Shown here one piece after another: positions 18,034 through 26,482 of a stretch of DNA of 64,000 nucleotides. Position 1 is the first letter of the stretch; each line of letters begins with the position of its first letter. The notes below the pieces were generated by a model, which worked only from the letters and a program-made list of their open reading frames with translations, had not been told where the DNA came from and did no database searches. This stretch comes from Candidatus Uhrbacteria bacterium (GTDB taxonomy: Bacteria > Patescibacteria > ABY1 > SG8-24 > UBA9934), in the NCBI GenBank assembly GCA_018664485.1, contig JABJOE010000007.1:132886-196885 (forward strand). Direction: 5' to 3'. A program made the translations under genes and the position numbers.

Positions 18034-19449
18034 CTAGCAGATCTTGCGAAAAGATATGGTGCCATCACCAACGTGACGGACTGTACACACCCCGTTACCT
18101 ACAGAGACGAGGTCTTTCACCGTTGTATTCCCTGCGCGCACTCGAGTACGAATCAAACCATCCCAGACTGAATCTATGCTAGTTGATCTGGTAAGAACCG
18201 AGAACACGGGGATTGCACGCCCGCTATCCTCCCTCACCTCTCTGTCATCTTGCCAGTACAGAATCAAACGGTCACCAACGCGACGCATACTGCTACCGCG
18301 AGTCCGCAGTACGATTTCGTCCAGACCATCAATCAACTCACCGCTCGCACTGTCGATGAACACAAGTCGGTCAGTTTTCTCGAACGTAATCAACGCGGCG
18401 AGAGTCCTGTCGTTGAGCACTTCGATTTGCCTGAATGTATAGCCCTGAGGAAGAAGAAAGGACTTCATTCCACCTTGGAATCTGAATTCAACGATTCTCT
18501 CCCGTGATTCAGCCCCTTCGGAGACCACGAAAAAAACACGATCACCCCCTCTACACTGCCTACCTGCACGAATGTCCACTTTACCATCGATAGTGATCTG
18601 TCCGATGGTGCCATCAATGGTCATCAGAAACACTATCGAGCCACCTCCACGGGCCGGGAAGGTTTCCAGCCACTGTCGGTTTCCCTCTACCTCTCGTAAA
18701 GTACCAAACAGCGCCTGCCCACCATTGCCCGACTGACGCATACCGCCCCAAATGACAGAGTTGAGTCGACGAATGCCGATGACCGGGAATGCACCCATAG
18801 CGCCAAGTACATACGCACCTTCAGCACTACAAAGCTCACGGTGAGTTTTATCCGATCCTTTTGCACGCCACAAATGAAGTACGCGGCAGACGCGATCTTG
18901 CGAGATTTGAACCGCCATATGCCGTGCACCCTCACTATCCTCCCAAAGCCAAGGGAGAAACTTCCGATTGAAGAGCGCCTCTTCTCCCTTATTGTAGCCC
19001 TGACGATGCGTGACGAGATACTCTGGCGCAAGCTCTACACTCCAATCACCCCACACGAGATGATACAAGCCCCTATCGTCACGGTAGGAGAATGAAATTT
19101 CCCCACGCTCCCATTGAAGATGACTCACGTTGAAATGCCCTCTATCCGATGGCGCATTCTTGCTCCAGTCACCGTAAGGAGCGGACCTGTCTAGAATCTC
19201 AACACGACCATGACCATCAGCCCCCCGAGCACTCACGGCAATCGTACCGTCAGCGGCAACTGCAATATCATGCACCTGCAGTATCCGACATTTGATCTGA
19301 CCACTCTCACCCGATGCGAGGGTTGTAGGGTTGCCACGGAGACCCTCATGGGCACGCTCAAGGCGTGGGTTGTCGAAATCACCAGTACTAATGGCTGTAG
19401 CTATTTCCACAAGCATACCGGCGAACACACTTCTCAGACTTTCTGACAT
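18034..19449 (-). CDS. large hypothetical protein, probable beta-propeller
   Basis: 471 aa, no family recognised. After a helical start (SESLRSVFAGMLVEIATAI), most of it is short beta-strand-like runs with repeated aromatic/Gly turns: VHDIAVAADGTIAVSARG, LVFIDSASGELIDGLDEI, VGDRLILYWQDDRE and VSVGNGVCTVRHVGDGTI. This suggests a propeller of about six or seven blades. There is no signal peptide, so it is likely cytoplasmic. I chose ATG 19449 because GGAG lies 6 nt upstream; the frame is open back to 19491. GC-rich codon use and its own promoter and terminator mark it as accessory. Confidence 0.6.
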   Translation of the reverse strand: MSESLRSVFAGMLVEIATAISTGDFDNPRLERAHEGLRGNPTTLASGESGQIKCRILQVHDIAVAADGTIAVSARGADGHGRVEILDRSAPYGDWSKNAPSDRGHFNVSHLQWERGEISFSYRDDRGLYHLVWGDWSVELAPEYLVTHRQGYNKGEEALFNRKFLPWLWEDSEGARHMAVQISQDRVCRVLHLWRAKGSDKTHRELCSAEGAYVLGAMGAFPVIGIRRLNSVIWGGMRQSGNGGQALFGTLREVEGNRQWLETFPARGGGSIVFLMTIDGTIGQITIDGKVDIRAGRQCRGGDRVFFVVSEGAESRERIVEFRFQGGMKSFLLPQGYTFRQIEVLNDRTLAALITFEKTDRLVFIDSASGELIDGLDEIVLRTRGSSMRRVGDRLILYWQDDREVREDSGRAIPVFSVLTRSTSIDSVWDGLIRTRVRAGNTTVKDLVSVGNGVCTVRHVGDGTISFRKIC

Positions 19450-19577
19450 CATGTACTCCATTCCTAAAATGATGCAACGCGGATCAACCAAACCTTTTTG
19501 GCTAAGAAGATTGCTAACATCAAATCGGGAATTATGGATTGACAGGCATATGCCCGGCCGTCGAGTGACGGCATCTC

Positions 19578-19607
19578 AAACTATCACTTTAAAGTACTAT
19601 TCGTCAA
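19578..19607 (-). promoter_or_regulatory. promoter of the 18034 gene
   Basis: On the minus strand TTGACG, an 18-nt spacer, TAGTTT. The leader is about 120 nt and contains a GCCGTC/GACGGC hairpin. Confidence 0.5.
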
Positions 19608-19630
19608 TCATTTCAACATAAAAGTACGTA

Positions 19631-19659
19631 TTGCGCAGCCTCGCCTTTCCTGGTAAGTT
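19631..19659 (+). promoter_or_regulatory. promoter of the glycosyltransferase pair
   Basis: TTGCGC (19631-19636), a 17-nt spacer and TAAGTT (19654-19659). The ATG is 6 nt downstream, implying a leaderless mRNA. Confidence 0.6.
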
Positions 19660-19665
19660 CCTCTT

Positions 19666-20781
19666 ATGAAAGTCGCACTTATTCACGACCATCTCATCCA
19701 AAGCGGTGGAGCCGAACGGGTTCTTGAGGCTATGCAGGATATTTGGCCGGATGCTCCAACGTTTACGCTGCTATACGATCCTAATCGTATGGACGGCACT
19801 TTTGGACATCGCGACATTCGAACATCGTTTTTACAAAAACTCCCGGGCGCTACATCTGCACCCCGATGGCTCCTACCTCTCATGCCAATGGCGACTGAGA
19901 GTTATGACCTTTCTGGATTTGATGTCATCGTGTCGTCAACCAGCGCATTTTCAAAGGGCATTATTCCACCACAAGATGCAATCCATATTTGCTACTGTCA
20001 CACGCCAACGCGATACCTTTGGTCTGACACCCACAGTTACGTCGAGAGCTTAAAAGTTCCCACCCCGATCAAGTACGCACTTCGACCACTACTTACAAAA
20101 CTTCGAACATGGGATCGCCTGGCTGCAGATCGCGTAGACCATTTCATTGCAAACAGCCAAACTGTCTCAAGCAGAATCGATCGCTACTACGATAAAGACA
20201 GCGACATCATTTTTCCACCGGTAGATATCGATCAATTTTCTATCTCAGATCGTCCAAAAGAGTACTACCTAATCGGTGGACGGCTAGTGGACTACAAACG
20301 ATACGACTTAGTCGTGGATGCTTTCACAAAACTTGGCTTACCTCTTAAAATATTTGGATCTGGTCCAATTGAGGAAGACCTTCGTGCACGTGCTGGAAAA
20401 AATATTCAATTCCTAGGACGAGTTTCAAACGAAGAACGTGCTCACTTATTCTCAAACGCAATCGCTTTCCTGCACCCACAGGAAGAGGACTTTGGAATCA
20501 CGCCAGTTGAATCCATGGCTGCAGGCCGACCTGTAATCGCATATCGAAAAGGTGGAGCCCTTGAAACTGTAATCGAAGGCAAGACAGGTACATTCTTTGA
20601 TTACCAAGAATGGGAAGAGATAGCCGACACGGTTATGCGTTTTAAACACGAAGAATTTGACCCGCAAGCAATCCGAGAACACGCCAAACAATTCTCAGTA
20701 GAGAAATTTCACAATAATCTTCGATCTTTCGTTGATAACACCTGGAAAGACCATCGTCAAAAGCATTTAGGACTTTTATGA
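19666..20781 (+). CDS. GT4 family glycosyltransferase
   Basis: 371-aa GT-B enzyme that adds a sugar from a nucleotide donor to a growing surface glycan. The N-terminal acceptor domain has HDHLIQSGGAERVLEAM. The C-terminal donor domain has YYLIGGRLVDYKRYDL, KIFGSGPIEEDL and the E-x7-E region EEDFGITPVESMAAGRPVI. The next gene overlaps by 4 nt (ATGA), so the two are translationally coupled. Donor and acceptor are unknown. Confidence 0.88.
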   Translation: MKVALIHDHLIQSGGAERVLEAMQDIWPDAPTFTLLYDPNRMDGTFGHRDIRTSFLQKLPGATSAPRWLLPLMPMATESYDLSGFDVIVSSTSAFSKGIIPPQDAIHICYCHTPTRYLWSDTHSYVESLKVPTPIKYALRPLLTKLRTWDRLAADRVDHFIANSQTVSSRIDRYYDKDSDIIFPPVDIDQFSISDRPKEYYLIGGRLVDYKRYDLVVDAFTKLGLPLKIFGSGPIEEDLRARAGKNIQFLGRVSNEERAHLFSNAIAFLHPQEEDFGITPVESMAAGRPVIAYRKGGALETVIEGKTGTFFDYQEWEEIADTVMRFKHEEFDPQAIREHAKQFSVEKFHNNLRSFVDNTWKDHRQKHLGLL

Positions 20782-21866
20782 AGATCGCGATAGACATACG
20801 ACATCTCGGCGCACCGCATCAAGCTGGGGTCGGAAAATATACGCTCAAACTAATTTCTGAGTTAGCTCAATTGGCACCCGATGACCAATTTTTTCTATTT
20901 GCATCTGGTAGACCGCAAACACTAGCCTATCTACCAAAGTTCACAGCACCAAATATTACTGTGATCGAAAAAAATATTCCAAATCGATTACTGTTTCTAC
21001 TATTTCTTTTAAAAATCAAAACAATCGAGTCTCTTCTTCCTGAGCAACCAGATATCTGGCTATTTCCAAATCATAATATTATACACACCAAAATTCCCTA
21101 CGCACTCACTGTGCACGACATTAGCTTTGATATTTTTCCTGCTTTTTTCACGCTTAAAGACCGGCTGAGGTACAAACTTGGAAGAGCAAAAGAATTCACA
21201 CAAAAAGCAAAACATATCTTTGCAGTATCGGAGTCAACAAGGCGTGACCTGATTGACCGTTGGAATATCGATCCTTCCAAAGTAACCGCAACCCCTCTTG
21301 GCGTTGATTCCAAATACAATGGGAAAGAATTGCCTTCGGACAGCTCTTATCTCTCACTGCATAAGATTCGAGGCGAATATCTACTATGCCTTTGTACCCG
21401 AGAGCCTCGCAAGAATCTCGAAGCGGTTATCGAGGCTTATGCCAGTTGTGACAACCTTCCAAATCTAGTAATTGCCGGAGGTCGTGGCTGGAAATCTAAA
21501 ACCTTGGACGAAGTTATCAAGAAATCTGGGGTGAAACATCGAATTCAAGTAATCGGATACGTACCCGAAAAACATAAACCAGCGCTATACCGTCATGCAA
21601 AAGCTTTTCTCTTCCCATCGTTTTATGAAGGCTTCGGACTTCCCGCCGCCGAGGCAATTGCGTGTGGCACGCCAGTTATTGCGAGCTCAACAGGTTCACT
21701 GCCTGAGATAGTCTCCAAAAATGCCATACTAGTAGATCCGTTTAATGTGACCGACCTGGTACAGGCGCTGAAGATGGTGAATGAAAAAAAGACTCAAGAT
21801 AAACCCGAGCATTCCTGGAGCGACACCGCAAAACGCACATACGAAATTTTGAAAAATCTTTCATAG
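20778..21866 (+). CDS. GT4 family glycosyltransferase
   Basis: 362-aa GT-B glycosyltransferase starting inside the end of the previous gene. It begins MKIAIDIRHLGAPHQAGVGK with the glycine-rich loop, has LTVHDISFDIFP, and the donor site YLLCLCTREPRKNLEAVI and FPSFYEGFGLPAAEAIACGT. It resembles mannosyl- and rhamnosyltransferases of the GT4 clan, but specificity cannot be read. An intrinsic terminator closes the two-gene operon. Confidence 0.88.
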   Translation: MKIAIDIRHLGAPHQAGVGKYTLKLISELAQLAPDDQFFLFASGRPQTLAYLPKFTAPNITVIEKNIPNRLLFLLFLLKIKTIESLLPEQPDIWLFPNHNIIHTKIPYALTVHDISFDIFPAFFTLKDRLRYKLGRAKEFTQKAKHIFAVSESTRRDLIDRWNIDPSKVTATPLGVDSKYNGKELPSDSSYLSLHKIRGEYLLCLCTREPRKNLEAVIEAYASCDNLPNLVIAGGRGWKSKTLDEVIKKSGVKHRIQVIGYVPEKHKPALYRHAKAFLFPSFYEGFGLPAAEAIACGTPVIASSTGSLPEIVSKNAILVDPFNVTDLVQALKMVNEKKTQDKPEHSWSDTAKRTYEILKNLS

Positions 21867-21900
21867 GCCATCGGATCAAGACATAGACTCTAGAAGAGTG

Positions 21901-21925
21901 AATACGCAACCCGGTTGCGTATTTT
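21901..21925 (+). terminator. terminator of the glycosyltransferase operon
   Basis: AATACGCAAC-CCG-GTTGCGTATT, a perfect 10-bp stem ending in TTTGC. Confidence 0.85.
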
Positions 21926-21948
21926 GCTATATGGGCACAAAGCACATT

Positions 21949-21976
21949 GGACCGGCTCCCAAAAAGGGGCCGGTCC
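21949..21976 (-). terminator. terminator of the 21989 gene
   Basis: GGACCGGCTCC and GGGGCCGGTCC pair around CAAAAA. There is no U-tract on the minus strand. Confidence 0.6.
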
Positions 21977-21988
21977 ACGACGCTGCTC

Positions 21989-22360
21989 TCACGAGTTCTC
22001 CAATTTTACACTCTTGATGTCCATACGGTGTCTAGAAGCCCACTCAGTGACTACGACTACACCTACTCCCTTGATAGAGATCCGCCCATTGCAGAGCTTC
22101 ACAAGCCACGCGTTTACAGTGTAGCGCTTGCCATCAAATTCAAATGACGTCATGTATACAGCGATGTTAGCCACACACTGAGGCTCGCCACCATATGTAG
22201 TAAGACATGCAATCACAGAGCCGACGCTGTGACCAATATTCTTCACCTGCACCACCTTGCCCGACGGCAACCCTACAAGGAATACCGGGACTGTCGTTCT
22301 GTCTGGTACAAAGTTGTACCGGATTCCTTCGAATGAAAGTTTATACACTCCTACTTCCAT
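21989..22360 (-). CDS. small hypothetical protein, beta-rich
   Basis: 123 aa, unrecognised. Hydrophobic beta-strand runs alternate with turns (VYKLSFEGIRYNFVPDRT, VPVFLVGLPSGKVVQVKN, VYMTSFEFDGKRYTVNAW, ISIKGVGVVVVTEW). Cys occurs in KLCNG, VIACLT and EPQCVA. No signal peptide is obvious. The start ATG 22360 has a near-perfect GGGAGGTGA site, unusual here where most core genes lack one. It is a single-gene unit between envelope genes, most likely cargo. Confidence 0.62.
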   Translation of the reverse strand: MEVGVYKLSFEGIRYNFVPDRTTVPVFLVGLPSGKVVQVKNIGHSVGSVIACLTTYGGEPQCVANIAVYMTSFEFDGKRYTVNAWLVKLCNGRISIKGVGVVVVTEWASRHRMDIKSVKLENS

Positions 22361-22569
22361 CAATCACCTCCCGAGATGTTTTAGCATACATAAATTAAAC
22401 AAGGAAGCCCGCTCTTAGCACATCTCAAATCCCGCAAAACTTTTTTAAGAATCACACCCTCCATGCATTATCGTGTAACTAAATTGTTCACCTGATTTTT
22501 CACTGTACACAAAAGATAACGTTATCCACTTTTCGCATATTTTAGCTAAAAAACAACTACCCTGCGTGG

Positions 22570-22581
22570 TATAATGTGTGC
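22570..22581 (+). promoter_or_regulatory. extended -10 of a leaderless gene
   Basis: TGGTATAAT with TATAAT at 22570-22575, then 6 nt and the ATG at 22582. Confidence 0.75.
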
Positions 22582-23715
22582 ATGAGGATTGGTATCGATG
22601 CACGATTTTACGGTCCACGTTTTGGAGGTGGCGGCCTTGGTCGTTACGTCTCCGAATTAGTGACTCATCTTCAGCTCATCGATACAGACAATGAATACGT
22701 TTTGTTCTTGCGAAAAGAAAACTTTCACGAGTGTGAAATTGTAAATCCTCGCTTCTCAAAACGACTGGTAGATATACCCTGGTACACAGTTCAAGAGCAA
22801 CGACAAATGCCTGGCCACGTACGCCGAGCACGAGTCGATGTCATGCACTATCCTCACTGGAACATCCCGGTGTTTAGCAAAACTCCGTTCATTGTAACGA
22901 TCCACGATCTCATTCTCCTACAAGATAAGGCGAGCGCAAGGAGCTCAACGCGACATCCGCTGATACACGGTTTCAAATATGCAGGCTTTAGAACGGTTCT
23001 GGAAAATGCGATCCACCGATCAAAACACATCATCTCAGTTTCACAATATACAAAAGACACAATCCTAGACCACTTCGGACTTCACTCAGACAAAATCACA
23101 GTCGTTCCAAATGGAGTGATCCCGCAACGTGAATCTCGAGGGGTGAACCTAACAGCACTTGGTGTTTATCAGCCATACTTCCTGTACGTCGGTAATGCAT
23201 ACCCGCACAAGAACCTCGAGATGATGATGCATGCATTTGCGCAGTTCCACCCACATCACCCACATGTACAACTCGTAATTGCAGGCCGTCGTGACCTTTT
23301 CTCGCATAATCTTGAAAAAGAAGCTTCTGAGTTAGGTCTTGCACCCGGAGCCGTACGATTCGTTGATCTACCAACCGATGAAGAGGTCGCCGCATTATAC
23401 AAAAACGCTGCCCTATTCATCTTCCCATCGCGCATTGAAGGATTTGGAATCCCTCCGCTGGAAGCTCTCTCATACGGAACACCAGTAGCTGCGGCACATA
23501 GCGCATCTCTACCTGAAGTATTACGCGACGGTGCTCGATACTTCGATCCAGATGATATCGAAAAGTTAACGCTCCTAATGCGTGATGCCACAGAAGCACC
23601 TCATCGATTTGATGACTCGATCCATGCCGGAAAAAGCCAGGTAGATCGCTTTACATGGATGAAAAGTGCCAAACAAACTCTAAAAGTTTACAACGAGCTA
23701 AGTTTGCTCGATTAG
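22582..23715 (+). CDS. GT4 family glycosyltransferase
   Basis: 377-aa GT-B glycosyltransferase. The N-terminus MRIGIDARFYGPRFGGGGLG carries the glycine-rich loop. VTIHDLILLQDK and ISVSQYTKDTILDHF lie in the acceptor domain, while YFLYVGNAYPHKNLEMMM and FPSRIEGFGIPPLEALSYGT hold donor-site residues. ATG 22582 follows the -10 box by 6 nt; the GTG at 22576 in the same frame would precede the transcription start. It precedes two large surface proteins and probably belongs to the same envelope function. Confidence 0.88.
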   Translation: MRIGIDARFYGPRFGGGGLGRYVSELVTHLQLIDTDNEYVLFLRKENFHECEIVNPRFSKRLVDIPWYTVQEQRQMPGHVRRARVDVMHYPHWNIPVFSKTPFIVTIHDLILLQDKASARSSTRHPLIHGFKYAGFRTVLENAIHRSKHIISVSQYTKDTILDHFGLHSDKITVVPNGVIPQRESRGVNLTALGVYQPYFLYVGNAYPHKNLEMMMHAFAQFHPHHPHVQLVIAGRRDLFSHNLEKEASELGLAPGAVRFVDLPTDEEVAALYKNAALFIFPSRIEGFGIPPLEALSYGTPVAAAHSASLPEVLRDGARYFDPDDIEKLTLLMRDATEAPHRFDDSIHAGKSQVDRFTWMKSAKQTLKVYNELSLLD

Positions 23716-23744
23716 TAATCACCCCGTAATCACCCGGAAGTCCC

Positions 23745-26384
23745 ATGCCTTCTTCCTCAAAAAAACGTAACACCTCCCGCTTGTCATCACGAGCTTCAAA
23801 GGGAAAGAAAAAAACTGATACACAAAAAGTATCAATGCTTTATGATGCGTCATTGCCAATTAGCCTCAAAAAGAAAGGCGTTGAGACGTCAAAAGGCTTT
23901 TCAATAAAACCTCGCACGCATCAAGCGAGCCCATCACCTTACATCGTGCATCTGTCGCACGAGAAAGAAGTTGCCAAGCCGGTTTCTGCAGCGCAACGCA
24001 TCGATCAGCTAGCTAAAGAACTAGTTATTGACCACGCATACGAAGAAACAGTGTCTGAGGATGAGGTAAACGAGTCTTTAACAATAACCCTAGACGATTT
24101 ATCAGCACAGCTGCGTGAACCGGAAGTGAACATCAGTTCAAGCTCACTTAAGATCGAGCGAGCTGTAATTGAGCATGCTGTTATCGAGCCATCACGCGCG
24201 CCAGTGCAAGCAGTACAGCCAATTATCTTATTTGAGCAGGAAAATGTTATAGCACCTGTTGATGAGGTCATAATTATCCAAGAGGTCGAAGAAGAGCGAA
24301 CGAAGGAACCGATTCGTCTTCGTCTTCCAACCATTTCATTACCAAGTTTTCAAAACATAGCAGCACGCCTTCCAGGATTACTACCAACGCAGGTTCGTCA
24401 CAGAGCGATCGCATCATTCGTTGTACTTTCGATGGTTGCAGTCCTCCCTCTTCACGCCATGCAGTCAATCGTGAACGTAACGGACACAAAAGACGACATC
24501 ACTTCAATCGGAACACAAGCAATCGATGAGCTGAGCCGTGGAGCACATGCAGTTGAAGCGCAACGATACGATGTAGCACAGTCAGACTTTACGCGTGCCG
24601 GAGAACGATTCGCTGAAGCTCAGGATTCTCTACAAGACATGCATCTCGCTGTATCTGCACTAGTTAACCTCATCCCACAGACCGACAGAACGTACGAAAC
24701 AGTGCGTGGACTTGTGGTTGCAGGAAAAGAACTATCGACTGCAGCTTCCCTCTTCGCACAAGCGGCGGATGACCTAGCAAACAAAGATAGCATCACACTC
24801 ACAAGTAAAATCAATCTACTTTCAGCGTACATCGCATCAGTACAACCGCATGTTCAGCTAGCACGAGAAGCGCTTGAAAATGTTGATCCAACTCTAGTGC
24901 CAGATGATCAACAAGAGCGAGTAACGGAGCTACTCCTCACCGTCCCGCAGCTCGAAGAGTCTGTTAAAGAATTTCTTACATTCTCAGAAACTTTGGTTCT
25001 CATCCTCGGTGATGAACAAAAAATGCGATACCTTGTAAGTTTCCAAAATAACACCGAGCTTCGTGCTACTGGAGGATTTACTGGTAGTTTTGCAGAAATG
25101 GACCTCCTAAACGGAGAAGTAGAGAGCGTTTACATCCCAGAGGGTGGAACATACGATCTTCAAGGTCAGCTATCAAGTTTCGTTGAACCACCACAGCCAC
25201 TCAGCTTACTTAACAGTCGCTGGGAATTTCACGACGCAAACTGGTTCCCTGACTTTGGAGCTTCTGCTTCTAAAATGATCGACCTCTATACTGATGCCGG
25301 AGGACCAACGGTTGATGGAATGGTCGCAGTAAATGCAACTCTACTACCTAAACTCCTTGAAATCACCGGGCCGATCGAGATGCCGGAGTATGGGCGCACA
25401 ATCGATGCGGAGAACTTCCTATTTGAAACTCAAAAGATCGTCGAATACGAATACGAGCAGTATCAAGGCGTTGATGGACGTGAGGAAGATGCTCCAAAAC
25501 AGTTTATTGGAGACCTTGCTCCAAAAGTTCTCGAGCTACTAGCGCAAGGTGACATGGAGACGCTACTTTCTGTCGCAGACGTGCTTGGGTCAGCACTCAA
25601 CGAAAAAGATATCCAAGTCTATTTCCAAGACAACGACATCCAACGTGAAATCGAAGCATTGGGTTGGTCTGGATCAATGAAGCAAACTTCCGGCGACTAT
25701 CTCATGGTAGTAAATACAAATTTGGGAGGTGGAAAGACAGACTCTGTCATCGGTCAAGACATCATCGTAGATATCGATATCACAGAAGCTGGTGAAATCA
25801 TCAATACAGTTACTATTACAAAAGAACATCACGGTCTGCGCGATGCAATCTTCGAGGGAGCAAACAACGTAGACTATCTCCGGCTCTATGTTCCAAACGG
25901 TAGCGAGCTTATTGAAGCTAGCGGATTCGAAGTACCTCCGTCCGACCTATTTGAAACTTCAGAATTTCTCCTAAACCAAGACGAGGACCTTGAACTTATG
26001 ACGGCGGGCTTCTGGCATGATCCAGAATACGACGTTGATGTTTGGCAAGAGTCTGGAAAGACTGTATTTGGATCTTGGATGCAAACAGCACCTGGCGAGA
26101 TCGAAACCGTAACGTTCCGATACAAACTTCCATGGACAGTAGATCTATCTTCGCCAAACGACCTTCTATCAGCCGCAAAAGAACGACTTGGTCTACGTGA
26201 CCTTGAGAGCTACAGCCTACTGCTACAAAAACAATCCGGAGTAGAAACTCGCAATACATCAGTATTCCTACACCTTCCAGAATCAATGAACCTTCTGTGG
26301 AGCTCACACGAAGGACTGCGTACCGATGGCGTTGATCTTACAAACAAACAGGACGTATTCGTGCATTTCCTGATGGAACGATAA
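23745..26384 (+). CDS. DUF4012 domain surface protein
   Basis: 879 aa. The first ~215 residues are cytoplasmic and low-complexity (basic start SSKKRNTSRLSSRASKGKKK, then acidic). One membrane helix follows (SFVVLSMVAVLPLHAM, ~225-240), then a long extracellular part. It matches the DUF4012 layout: helical region, FQNNTELRATGGFTGSFAEM, FPEFG-like WFPDFGASASKMIDLY, and GMVAVNATLLPKLLEITGPI. The start has GGAAG upstream. DUF4012 proteins usually sit in polysaccharide loci of Gram-positive and CPR bacteria; the biochemical role is unknown. Confidence 0.85.
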   Translation: MPSSSKKRNTSRLSSRASKGKKKTDTQKVSMLYDASLPISLKKKGVETSKGFSIKPRTHQASPSPYIVHLSHEKEVAKPVSAAQRIDQLAKELVIDHAYEETVSEDEVNESLTITLDDLSAQLREPEVNISSSSLKIERAVIEHAVIEPSRAPVQAVQPIILFEQENVIAPVDEVIIIQEVEEERTKEPIRLRLPTISLPSFQNIAARLPGLLPTQVRHRAIASFVVLSMVAVLPLHAMQSIVNVTDTKDDITSIGTQAIDELSRGAHAVEAQRYDVAQSDFTRAGERFAEAQDSLQDMHLAVSALVNLIPQTDRTYETVRGLVVAGKELSTAASLFAQAADDLANKDSITLTSKINLLSAYIASVQPHVQLAREALENVDPTLVPDDQQERVTELLLTVPQLEESVKEFLTFSETLVLILGDEQKMRYLVSFQNNTELRATGGFTGSFAEMDLLNGEVESVYIPEGGTYDLQGQLSSFVEPPQPLSLLNSRWEFHDANWFPDFGASASKMIDLYTDAGGPTVDGMVAVNATLLPKLLEITGPIEMPEYGRTIDAENFLFETQKIVEYEYEQYQGVDGREEDAPKQFIGDLAPKVLELLAQGDMETLLSVADVLGSALNEKDIQVYFQDNDIQREIEALGWSGSMKQTSGDYLMVVNTNLGGGKTDSVIGQDIIVDIDITEAGEIINTVTITKEHHGLRDAIFEGANNVDYLRLYVPNGSELIEASGFEVPPSDLFETSEFLLNQDEDLELMTAGFWHDPEYDVDVWQESGKTVFGSWMQTAPGEIETVTFRYKLPWTVDLSSPNDLLSAAKERLGLRDLESYSLLLQKQSGVETRNTSVFLHLPESMNLLWSSHEGLRTDGVDLTNKQDVFVHFLMER

Positions 26385-26482
26385 GGAAACGGGCGTAGAT
26401 GCAACAGATACTTATCATCCGATGAATGCGCAACACCAATCAAACCGAAAGCAGCTTCAAATGTGCAACTTTCCAAAAAAAT

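Noticed and set aside
16614..19607. Prophage or plasmid island
   Set aside because: No integrase, capsid, replication or mobility genes are present; the genes are separate units with their own signals.
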